Part shown: positions 35,449 to 43,275 of the stretch, in pieces
How the letters are laid out: every line of letters starts with the position of its first letter
How positions within the stretch are numbered: the first letter of the stretch is position 1
Assembly: GCA_005884665.1 (NCBI GenBank)
Contig: VBAT01000030.1
Coordinates: 1-63,837 of the forward strand
Reading direction: 5' to 3'
Source of the DNA: Bacteroidota bacterium
GTDB taxonomy: Bacteria > Bacteroidota > Bacteroidia > Chitinophagales > Chitinophagaceae
Length of the DNA: 63,837 nt
The notes under the pieces: generated by a model
Seen by the model: the letters and a program-made list of their open reading frames with translations, nothing else
Told to the model about the DNA's origin: nothing
Database searches by the model: none
Program-made: the position numbers and the translations under genes

Positions 35449-35913
35449 ATGAGACAAACAATTTTTTATCTTTCATTGCTCGCGATACTATTTGTTTCCT
35501 GTAACAACAACAAACGGGTCAATACCTATAAAAATGACCTTGGAATAAAGCCATCGACCCTTTCACAAATGGATAGCGCCAACTATACGGCAATCGAATG
35601 GGAAGATACATTACGAAATTTCGGGACTGTCAGGATTGGGGATACGGTCGTTGCCAGGTTTGGGTTTAAAAACAGTGGCGACAAGGCCCTATTTGTAGTG
35701 TATGCACATTCCTCCTGCGGTTGTGCCGTGGTTAAATACCCGGAGGAGGCAATCTTACCGGGCGAAAAAGGAGAAATTTCCGCAACGTTTAAGAATAAGT
35801 ATCAACCGGGCTTTGTTCACCAGACAATTATCGTTACTACTAATACTATTAAAAAAAGATACCAAACGCTTTCGTTTGAAGGGCAGGTAGCGGATGGCCC
35901 GGCCGGGAAATGA
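35449..35913 (+). CDS. DUF1573 domain lipoprotein
   Basis: The N-terminal lipobox LFVSCNNN leads into a 120-residue immunoglobulin-like domain of DUF1573: ALFVVYAHSSCGCAVVKYPE (the typical SxCGC with Cys-x-Cys), GEKGEISATF, and HQTIIVTTN. This domain is widespread in Bacteroidota surface and gliding-related lipoproteins. The start is ATG 35449. Its stop overlaps the ATG of the next gene (ATGA at 35910), so the two are coupled in translation. It is between two FG-GAP lipoproteins. A role in linking propeller proteins or redox partners through the CGC motif is inference. Confidence 0.85.
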   Translation: MRQTIFYLSLLAILFVSCNNNKRVNTYKNDLGIKPSTLSQMDSANYTAIEWEDTLRNFGTVRIGDTVVARFGFKNSGDKALFVVYAHSSCGCAVVKYPEEAILPGEKGEISATFKNKYQPGFVHQTIIVTTNTIKKRYQTLSFEGQVADGPAGK

Positions 35914-37499
35914 AAGAAAAATGTTTTTTGATGAAATCAATGCGGGTTCTCTCTACAGGGATAGTTATCCTGACGGGTACAACTGTTTTTCTTTTTTCCT
36001 GCAACAACGGTGAGAAGAACAGCTCACATAAGCACGTTCCCGATTCGGATATCGAAAAAGGGAAAACGCTGGCAGCCACCTATTGCCGGTCCTGTCACAT
36101 GCTTCCCGATCCTTCATTATTGGATGCAAAAGATTGGGAAGAGGGAGTTTTGCCTGAGATGGGACCACGATTGGGAATTTTTGAGCATGGGTTAAAGAAG
36201 TATCCCTCCAGCAAACATGACCTGGAGCTTGAAAAAAATTTTTATCCATCGAAACCACTATTGTCGACGGAAGACTGGCAACATATCATTGACTATTACT
36301 CTTCGGTGTCTCCTGATTCGTTGCCGTCACAACAAAGAACGCATCCTGTTACTCTCAATGATAAATTGTTTAATGTAGAGACTCCTGTATTCAGAACCGC
36401 GGTGCCTACCACTTCTTTCGTGAAAATTGATACAGCAGTGTCACCTCACCGGTTATGGACCACAGACATGATATCAAGAAACATTTTCCGATTTGATGAT
36501 CATTTGAAACTCTCGGATACTTTTAAAAGTATAAGCCCGGTAGTTGATATTGAGTGGCAGAAGCAGGACCTCATCACTTGCAATATCGGTGTCATGAATC
36601 CCAATAATGGCAAATATGGAACTGTGCGAAAGCTTCGCCTTGGAAGCAGGGGAAAAATAAAAGAAGATACCAGCCTAAAATTTGAAAACCTGGCAAGACC
36701 CGTGCAGGTTACCCCGGTAGACCTGAACAATGACGGGAATATCGATTACCTGATCAATGAATTCGGTAACCTTACCGGCTCTTTATCCTGGATGGAAAAC
36801 AAAGGAAGCAAATTTGAACGGCATGTCCTTCGGGCGTTTCCGGGCGCAATCAAATCGTATATACGGGATGTCAACAAAGATGGCCTGCCTGATATCTGGG
36901 TGCTTTTTTCGCAGGGGGAGGAGGGTGTATTTTTATTTACCAACAAGGGAAATGGAGAGTTCACTGAAAAACAGGTATTGCGGTTTGAACCTATTTTCGG
37001 GTCCTCATCCTTTGAGCTGGTAGATTTTAATAAAGACGGCGTTGAAGATATTCTATATACCTGTGGCGATAATGCAGATTTTTCGCCGGCATTCAAACCT
37101 TACCACGGCGTCTATATTTTTATCAATGATGGCCATAACAGTTTCCAACAAAAATATTTTTTCCCAATGTATGGCTGCTTCAAGGCCCTGGCAAGGGATT
37201 TTGATGGCGATGGAGATCTTGATATTGCCGCGATATCTTTTTTTGCAGATTATATCAGGCATCCGGAAGAAAGCGTCATCTACCTGGAAAATAAAGGCAA
37301 TTTTGATTTCCTTTCCTACACCATTCCAAATACAAGCGCGGGCCGGTGGCTCACCATGGATGCCGGCGATATCGATGGTGACGGGAAAATGGATCTTGTA
37401 ATAGGTAATTTTTCGATAGCCCCTGCTTCTATAAAACCTTCGGTCGACTGGAAAAAGGGCCCGCTCTTTATTGTTTTGAAGAACATAATGAAAAAATAA
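35910..37499 (+). CDS. FG-GAP repeat lipoprotein with an N-terminal c-type cytochrome motif
   Basis: The lipobox LFSC (residue 31) follows a signal segment; an internal ATG at 35931 would also serve. The mature N-terminus has CRSCHMLPDP (C-x2-C-H at about 58-62), a haem c-attachment motif, in ATYCRSCHMLPDPSLLDAKD. FG-GAP/VCBS repeats follow: DLNNDGNIDYLI, DVNKDGLPDIWVL, DFNKDGVEDILY, DFDGDGDLDIAA, DIDGDGKMDLVIG, making a beta-propeller of 7 blades or so. This cytochrome-plus-propeller arrangement resembles a periplasmic or surface redox lipoprotein. It overlaps the DUF1573 stop and ends the set of four coupled genes. Substrate and electron partner are unknown. Confidence 0.8.
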   Translation: MKEKCFLMKSMRVLSTGIVILTGTTVFLFSCNNGEKNSSHKHVPDSDIEKGKTLAATYCRSCHMLPDPSLLDAKDWEEGVLPEMGPRLGIFEHGLKKYPSSKHDLELEKNFYPSKPLLSTEDWQHIIDYYSSVSPDSLPSQQRTHPVTLNDKLFNVETPVFRTAVPTTSFVKIDTAVSPHRLWTTDMISRNIFRFDDHLKLSDTFKSISPVVDIEWQKQDLITCNIGVMNPNNGKYGTVRKLRLGSRGKIKEDTSLKFENLARPVQVTPVDLNNDGNIDYLINEFGNLTGSLSWMENKGSKFERHVLRAFPGAIKSYIRDVNKDGLPDIWVLFSQGEEGVFLFTNKGNGEFTEKQVLRFEPIFGSSSFELVDFNKDGVEDILYTCGDNADFSPAFKPYHGVYIFINDGHNSFQQKYFFPMYGCFKALARDFDGDGDLDIAAISFFADYIRHPEESVIYLENKGNFDFLSYTIPNTSAGRWLTMDAGDIDGDGKMDLVIGNFSIAPASIKPSVDWKKGPLFIVLKNIMKK

Positions 37500-37701
37500 C
37501 TGCCGACGATCCACGTAGTGATCTTGTAATGAAAACGAAGCGGGTAGCACTTCATTTTGACGGCATGTAACCTGTTGATCTGAGGGGTAAGCGCAACGAT
37601 TTTACACCATAAATACATCGTTGCGACGTTGCGTCATGGCGTGAAAATGCCGCAGTTTTTTGTTAACTTACGATACAAAAGAATCCCCAAAATCAACCAA
37701 T

Positions 37702-38892
37702 ATGCGCTTGCATTTTACGACAATGATTAGCCTGGTAGTGGTGAGCTCGCTACTGATAAGCTGCGGAAAGAAAGGTGGTGGTAATAACGATCCGTCTCCG
37801 GCAGCTGCAATTAATAATGTAAGCCAGGAAAGAACCATCGGTTCTTCAGTATTTCATTTTTCTGTTTCCCTCGACAAGGCTACGACGAAGGCGGTGACTA
37901 TTCACTTTGCTACGGTTGCGGGGACAGCCGTGGCCAACACTGATTTTACACCGGTATCAGGCACGTTGACGATACCCGCCAGTCAACTTACAGCTTCGAT
38001 AGACGTCACTGTTACCGGCGATAGTTTGCGTAAGGATGATCAGACTTTCTTTGTGCAACTGGATAACCCACAGAATTGCACATTACAAACCGATAAAGGC
38101 ACTGGCACAATTGTTAACAAGAACGGGCTCTACTTTCCAGTGGCCAATACAGGTTATAGCACACCCACCACCTATCCCGGCTATACACTAGCCTGGGGTG
38201 ATGAATTTGATGGAAACGCTTTGAGCACATCCAACTGGAGCTTTGAGATTGGGAATAACAATGGCTGGGGAAATAATGAACTCGAATATTATACCGACCG
38301 GACGGAAAATGCGTTTGTATCGGCGGGTAATTTGATCATTGAAGCAAGGAACGAATCATTCGGCGGCAAAAATTATACTTCTACCAGGATGATCACCAAG
38401 AATAAAAAGTTTTTCAAATTCGGCAGGATAGATATACGCGCTAAATTGCCAAAAGGCAAAGGTATCTGGCCGGCATTGTGGATGTTGGGTAGCAATATCG
38501 ATGCGGTCAGTTGGCCGGCCTGCGGCGAGATGGACATACTTGAAATGCTGGGGCACGAGCCCAACAAAATATACGGCACGATGCATTGGGGCAATACACT
38601 GGCGTCGCATGGTTCCAAAGGGAACAGTTATACCCTTGGCAGCGGCAGCTTCGACCAGCAGTTTCATGTGTATAGCCTTATATGGAAGCAGGATGATATC
38701 CGTGTATTGGTAGATGACCAGGAGTATGTGCATGTTACTTCGGCCGATGTTGCAGGCAGTAATTATCCTTTTAATAGTAATTTCTTTTTCATCTTCAATA
38801 TCGCCGTTGGTGGTAGTTGGCCGGGGTCTCCGGATGGGACAACAGTTTTTCCTCAGCGGATGGTCGTGGATTATGTCAGGGTATTTCAGTGA
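37702..38892 (+). CDS. GH16 family endo-beta-glucanase (laminarinase-like) with Calx-beta domain, lipoprotein
   Basis: From ATG 37702 the protein has a lipobox (LLISCGKK), a Calx-beta immunoglobulin-like domain at about 35-145 (FSVSLDKATTKAVTIHFATV, SLRKDDQTFFVQLDNP), and a GH16 catalytic domain from about 165: LAWGDEFDGNALSTSNWSFE, ELEYYTDR, PALWMLGSNIDAVSWPACG and the ExDxxE active site GEMDILEMLG (E276, D278, E281), then HVYSLIWKQDDIRVLVDD and VDYVRVFQ. GH16 enzymes of this type cut beta-1,3 or mixed beta-glucans. As a lipoprotein near SusC/SusD it could release oligosaccharides for uptake. Exact specificity is not determined. Confidence 0.92.
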   Translation: MRLHFTTMISLVVVSSLLISCGKKGGGNNDPSPAAAINNVSQERTIGSSVFHFSVSLDKATTKAVTIHFATVAGTAVANTDFTPVSGTLTIPASQLTASIDVTVTGDSLRKDDQTFFVQLDNPQNCTLQTDKGTGTIVNKNGLYFPVANTGYSTPTTYPGYTLAWGDEFDGNALSTSNWSFEIGNNNGWGNNELEYYTDRTENAFVSAGNLIIEARNESFGGKNYTSTRMITKNKKFFKFGRIDIRAKLPKGKGIWPALWMLGSNIDAVSWPACGEMDILEMLGHEPNKIYGTMHWGNTLASHGSKGNSYTLGSGSFDQQFHVYSLIWKQDDIRVLVDDQEYVHVTSADVAGSNYPFNSNFFFIFNIAVGGSWPGSPDGTTVFPQRMVVDYVRVFQ

Positions 38893-38926
38893 CAAAAATG
38901 ATTTTCCTGCTAAATAAACCGCCATT

Positions 38927-39391
38927 TTAAAATCTTGACGGTTTTGCAGGCCATTCACCCCAGATAACAAAAGATTTATTCAGTAAAGCAAACCTCCTGT
39001 GTCCGTCAGCATTACACAATCTGATTAGCTGGATAAATTGCCCGTAATTCATCTTTTCGGTGAAACTTATCCGTAGAACCGTTGAGGTATCGTGAGTGTA
39101 TTTCAGCTTTCTCGCTTCATATTTTATCAAGTCAAATTTTTTACTGTTCTCTGCTTCATTTTCATCGAGCATTATTTGTATCTGTTTCTTTTTGCTGATA
39201 TCTTTTTCTATCTGGTAACGCGAAACCACGAGTGAGCGGCTTTCCTCCCTACTATCGGGAACAGCAAAGGGATAGCTATCGTATGTTCGATATTCAAATC
39301 TATTTGAATACCATTTTAAGAAAATGACCAGGGCCAATAAACTAATCATTCCCGGAACATAATACAATCTTTTTTGCGTCGGCACTATCAT
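38927..39391 (-). CDS. Single-pass membrane protein of unknown function
   Basis: A hydrophobic segment (YYVPGMISLLALVIFLKW) near residue 10-27 is followed by a charged C-terminal domain of about 125 residues that ends TSTVLRISFTEKMNYGQFIQ and ALLNKSFVIWG. The topology (short cytoplasmic tail, one membrane helix, soluble domain) recalls ExbD-like proteins, but no diagnostic motif is present. It converges on the GH16 gene with 34 bases between and diverges from the esterase across 60 bases. Function is not assigned. Confidence 0.6.
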   Translation of the reverse strand: MIVPTQKRLYYVPGMISLLALVIFLKWYSNRFEYRTYDSYPFAVPDSREESRSLVVSRYQIEKDISKKKQIQIMLDENEAENSKKFDLIKYEARKLKYTHDTSTVLRISFTEKMNYGQFIQLIRLCNADGHRRFALLNKSFVIWGEWPAKPSRF

Positions 39392-39450
39392 AAGATGCCG
39401 CTAAAGCTTCATTCCACATATGTTTGAAAATTTCTGCTTATTTTGCTGTT

Positions 39451-40580
39451 ATGTTAAAATCAATCCTTGCCGTATCAATACTTTTAATTAGCGCTTACGC
39501 AATGTCGCAAAACAACGTCCGATTAGAAATTAAGTCTTTACCGTCCTATCATCCTTCCGGCAGCGATATTTATGCAGCGGGCTCATTCAATGGCTGGAAT
39601 CCCCAGGATCAGAATTTCAAATTCCAAAGAACAGGGAAAGGAGATTATTACCTCGACCTGAAACTGGCAGAGGGAAAATATGAATACAAGCTCACGAGAG
39701 GCGGGTGGGATAAAGGAGAATGTAAAGCAGGCGGTGGATTTATCGCGAACCGGGTACTGGTAGTCCCTGGTGAAACCAGCGTTCAGCTAAATGTGGAAGA
39801 ATGGTCCGACAGGTTTCCTTCAAAACCAAGAGTAAGTACCGCGACCAGGAATGTTCATATCATCGATACAGCGTTCCTAATTCCGCAACTGCAAAGAGTG
39901 AGACGGGTGTGGATCTATTTGCCGGATGGATATGAAGCATCACAGGAACATTATCCCGTTCTTTATATGCACGATGGTCAAAACGTTTTTGATGATGCTA
40001 CTTCCTATGCTGGTGAATGGGGTGTGGATGAATGCATCGATTCGATGAAGAAGAAATGCATTGTCGTAGCGATAGATAATGGGCTGGCTAAACGTATAAA
40101 TGAATATTGCCCTTACGATATGGAAAAATTCGGCAAAGGAGAAGGCGATCAATATGTAGAGTTCCTGGCAAAAACGCTAAAGCCATTTATTGATAAAAAT
40201 TACCGGACAAAGCCCGGAAAACAAAACACATTTATCGCCGGTAGCTCGATGGGCGGTATCATTTCAATGTATGCCATATTGAAATACCCGGAGATTTTCG
40301 GGGGTGCAGGAGTTTTCTCACCGGCATTTTGGGTAGGGCCTAAGATCTTTGATGACATTAAAACAAAGGGTAACAAGGTCAATTCGAAAATTTATTTCTA
40401 CGCCGGGACCCAGGCCAGGAATGCGAGACCATAGTACCGGATACCAGAAAGGCTTACGAACTGATGTCGGCAGTTTCAAAATCAAAAATGACAACTGTTA
40501 TCCGTGAGGAAGGAAAACATAATGAGCAAAGATGGAGAACCGAGTTTCCTGCGTTTTATAATTGGATGTTGCAGCAATAA
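39451..40580 (+). pseudogene. CBM48-esterase (alpha/beta-hydrolase, CE1-type) broken by a 5-bp duplication
   Basis: A signal peptide (MLKSILAVSILLISAYAMSQ) leads into an N-terminal CBM48/E-set domain (IYAAGSFNGWNPQDQNFKF) and an esterase of the Esterase_PHB/CE1 type with the nucleophile motif AGSSMGGIISM and YCPYDMEKFGKGEGDQYVEF. The open frame stops at 40434 after QARNARP. In another frame from about 40411 the family's C-terminus continues: QECETIVPDTRKAYELM, then TTVIREEGKHNEQRWRTEF with the catalytic His (GKHNE), to TAA at 40580. CCAGG occurs twice in a row at 40410-40419; removing one copy restores the full protein. The shown frame lacks the His and should be inactive. Confidence 0.85.
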
Positions 40581-40627
40581 AGTCAAAAGTCAAAAGTGAA
40601 AAGTGAAACGTGAGATGTGAGATGTGA
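40581..40627. repeat. Short degenerate tandem microrepeat
   Basis: AAAGTCAAAAGTCAAAAGTG, then AAAAGTGAAACGTGAGATG and TGAGATGTGA form a row of 7-8-base near-repeats directly after the esterase stop. This kind of AAGTCAAAAGTGAAAAGTG tract is frequent between genes in Bacteroidota and has no known role. Confidence 0.6.
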
Positions 40628-40697
40628 AAAACCCGATGCTTGCAATTTTCCGTTGGAAGGATGATATATCATAGATCAATTCATAATTCAACACCCA

Positions 40698-40723
40698 TAA
40701 CCTGCCCGCTGGCAGGCAGGTTA
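40698..40723. repeat. REP-like hairpin covering the rnz stop codon
   Basis: TAACCTGCC (40698-40706) and GGCAGGTTA (40715-40723) are perfect 9-base arms with an 8-base centre (CGCTGGCA). CCTGCC...GGCAGG palindromes are common dispersed elements in this group. The ribonuclease Z stop codon (40721-40723) lies inside the right arm. Confidence 0.6.
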
Positions 40724-41623
40724 TACTTTGTAGGCTACTCCTTCAAGCGCTAACTCCGTATTTAAAAAAACTTCCCTTGCTTCCGTTTCGAATTCTTCCA
40801 GCGTATCATATTTGCTGCTGAAATGGCCGATGAGCAATTTTTTCACATTAGCTTTTTGTGCAATAAGCGCAGCTTGCTTGGAAGTGGAATGAAAGCGGTC
40901 TTCGGCTCTTTCGCGAAGATTGTCGAGATAGGTAGTTTCATGATAGATCATATCGGCGTCTTTGATATGCTCTATCATCGCTTCGTTATATTTTGTATCG
41001 GCACAAAAAGCATAAAACTTTCCTTTAGGCGCTTCGATTGTAACCCATTCGTTTTTGATCACCTGCCCAGACGTGGTAACAAAGTCTTCGCCGTCTTTTA
41101 ACCGCTCATAAAAGCTTAGCGGGATATTGTTTTCTTTTACACTCTCCAGGATCAGTTTGCGCGGTTTTTTCTTTTCGCGAAAAGAAAAGCCGTAGCATTC
41201 GATCCGGTGATGGGTGGGGAAGCATTTAATTTCGATCCTCTCATTGTCTACCAGGGTCGCCGGGCCGCTGATCGTATGAAAATGCAGGGGGAAGCAAAGG
41301 CGTGTGTCGGCTACCCGTAACTGGATTTCGATTATTTCCTGGAGCGGTGCAGGCCCGAAGACGTGTAGTTCCTGCTGGTGGCTAAGCAAACTGAACGAAT
41401 TGATCAGGCCGATTAAACCGAAATAATGGTCTCCATGCAAGTGTGAAATAAAGATATGGGAGATCCGGCTTCGACGTATCTTATAATTGATCATTTGTAT
41501 CTGAGTTCCTTCACCGCAATCCACTAAAAAATTTTCCCCGTCAAGTGTTACCACCTGGCTGGTTGGATGACGGTCAAATGCCGGTACTGCTGAATTGTTT
41601 CCGAGAATTGTCACTGCGAGCAT
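40721..41623 (-). CDS. rnz: Ribonuclease Z (tRNA 3'-processing)
   Basis: This metallo-beta-lactamase-fold protein (300 residues) starts MLAVTILGNNSAVPAFDRHP and has the zinc-binding motif FISHLHGDHYFGL at about residues 61-73, DCGEGTQIQM before it, and the further His/Asp ligands in CADTKYNEAMIEH, MIYHETTYLD and KLLIGHFSSKYD. It cuts the 3' trailer from tRNA precursors or otherwise matures tRNA ends. The start ATG at 41623 is unambiguous because the conserved start lies there. Transcribed on its own, downstream of the fructosamine kinase gene on the same strand (88 bases away). Confidence 0.95.
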   Translation of the reverse strand: MLAVTILGNNSAVPAFDRHPTSQVVTLDGENFLVDCGEGTQIQMINYKIRRSRISHIFISHLHGDHYFGLIGLINSFSLLSHQQELHVFGPAPLQEIIEIQLRVADTRLCFPLHFHTISGPATLVDNERIEIKCFPTHHRIECYGFSFREKKKPRKLILESVKENNIPLSFYERLKDGEDFVTTSGQVIKNEWVTIEAPKGKFYAFCADTKYNEAMIEHIKDADMIYHETTYLDNLRERAEDRFHSTSKQAALIAQKANVKKLLIGHFSSKYDTLEEFETEAREVFLNTELALEGVAYKV

Positions 41624-41711
41624 GTGTCAAAAATAGAAAGATAATTTTAAGTTGAAGGTCAAATCCTGCCACGCTTTCAGATAAATGGCCAGGAACGTCG
41701 CGCGTCAACGG

Positions 41712-42596
41712 TCATCTGAATTTATTCAATGTATCTGTAATTTGATGGAGATAACTGCTACCAAAAAGATTCAGATGGATAAGCAGGGGATACAGGTTGC
41801 AAATTTCCCATTGTTCATGATAATTGGAAGGAAAAGGGAAATGATAGTTATACGATTCATAGAATGACTTGTCAAATCCGCCGAACAGGGTAGTCATCGC
41901 AAGGTCCATGCTCCGGTGACCGAAGTAAACCGCCGGGTCGATCAGTACTGGCAACGATCGCTCATCGCACATGAAATTGCCGCTCCACAGATCCCCGTGA
42001 AGCAGGGAAGGCCTTACCGCATCAAAAACAGAATTTAATTTCAGAAACAGCGACTCGAAGGCAACCGTGTGAGTTTTTTGCAATAGTTGCCTGGCTGTCG
42101 CCATTTCGATTTGCGGCTGCAGGCGGTGATGTATAAAGAATGTTGGCCAGTCGATGGTCGGCTCGTTTGACTGGGGAAGAGAACCCATGAAGTTGTCTTC
42201 CACAAAACCAAAATGCTCATCATTTACGTGATGTAGCCTGGCCAGTTGCTCACCAAAGATTTGCCAAAAAGATTCATTACGTATTCCGCGATCGATCCAA
42301 TGAAGCAATAGCAGTTGATAATTATCAATGGTGGCGGAAAAAATAACTGACGGTGTCTGTATACAATGATGCCTGGCGAGGAAGTCAAGGCCGTTCTTTT
42401 CTTTTTCGAAAAGCCCCGGGAACTTTGTTTTGGAGTTCAGCTTTAAAAAGAATTGCTGGCCGGCATTAAACGATACCCTGTAAGTCTCATTTATCGAGCC
42501 GCCACCAACAGCCTGAAGTTCGATTGAACTAATAGCTGTGTTAAGTTGTTTAGATAGCAGTTCTTTTAAATGTTCTTTGACAGGAAGGAGATTCAT
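41712..42596 (-). CDS. Fructosamine kinase family protein
   Basis: I read from ATG 42596 (MNLLPVKEHLKELLSKQL); the frame stays open to 42668 but the added segment is of no family character. The protein has the small-lobe GGGSINETYRVSF, HCIQTPSVIF, LLLLHWIDRG, the catalytic HGDLWSGNFMCDE and DPAVYFGHRSMDLAMTTLFGG (Asp-Pro of the DPA/DxD segment), as in fructosamine-3-kinase / ketosamine-3-kinase. These enzymes phosphorylate sugar adducts on proteins so that they fall off (deglycation), or other small aminoglycoside-like substrates. Length of about 294 residues matches the family. Confidence 0.9.
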   Translation of the reverse strand: MNLLPVKEHLKELLSKQLNTAISSIELQAVGGGSINETYRVSFNAGQQFFLKLNSKTKFPGLFEKEKNGLDFLARHHCIQTPSVIFSATIDNYQLLLLHWIDRGIRNESFWQIFGEQLARLHHVNDEHFGFVEDNFMGSLPQSNEPTIDWPTFFIHHRLQPQIEMATARQLLQKTHTVAFESLFLKLNSVFDAVRPSLLHGDLWSGNFMCDERSLPVLIDPAVYFGHRSMDLAMTTLFGGFDKSFYESYNYHFPFPSNYHEQWEICNLYPLLIHLNLFGSSYLHQITDTLNKFR

Positions 42597-42742
42597 AATG
42601 ATTATTGAACCTAATTCTGGATACCAGATGCCAGATTCTGGACAGTGACAGTGCTTAGGATACAACATCGAACATCCATCAAGCGATCAGCGTCCACACC
42701 TGATCCCTGATAAAAATTTAACACCGGATTAGAACGGGCTAA

Positions 42743-43132
42743 TTACAAGCCAGGGTTTTCGTCTTCATCTAGCAATTCCCGTTCAATTTCCTCCATCTGG
42801 ACGATGTCCCAGGCCTCACTTTCGGTAGGCGTAACGTTCATCATTTCCAATAGTTCACCCTGATCAAGAAAGTTTTCGACCTGCGGTTGAACCTCGCAGA
42901 CTACGAAAGATGCATTGTTCTCGTAAAACTTCTGCTGGATATAGACCAGTTTTTCTGCAGCAGCGTTATCTACGATTTCAATGTCTTTAAGACTGAGCAC
43001 GACGTTTTTAACGTCATTTTGCAGGTAAGGCAATAAACATTCACCCAGTGCTTCTGTCATACTAGCAGAAATTGAGGGTCCAGGCAACGTGACGACATGA
43101 AATTTTTCTTTGGTATTTGTTTTGACCTTCAT
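42743..43132 (-). CDS. STAS-domain protein (anti-sigma factor antagonist-like)
   Basis: From ATG 43132, 129 residues contain a STAS fold: HVVTLPGPSISASMTEALGE, VKNVVLSLKDIEIVDNAAAE, SFVVCEVQPQVENFL, and an acidic tail (EIERELLDEDENPGL). In canonical anti-anti-sigma factors the segment reads V-D-S-S/T-G with a phosphorylatable Ser; here it is V-D-N-A-A, so regulation by phosphorylation of that site is unlikely. Upstream frame to 43189 adds a non-family segment. It is divergent from clpC over 143 bases. Partner unknown. Confidence 0.8.
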   Translation of the reverse strand: MKVKTNTKEKFHVVTLPGPSISASMTEALGECLLPYLQNDVKNVVLSLKDIEIVDNAAAEKLVYIQQKFYENNASFVVCEVQPQVENFLDQGELLEMMNVTPTESEAWDIVQMEEIERELLDEDENPGL

Positions 43133-43275
43133 TTGTACAATATTTGGTCTGAGGGCGGCAAAAAGCCAAAAACCCAGCTCCCTGAACAACTAATGTTATC
43201 AACATTCCGTTTATAATTACGGGAGAAGAGAAACCAAATATATTCGTTAATATTGTATAAACCAATTATCTAAAA

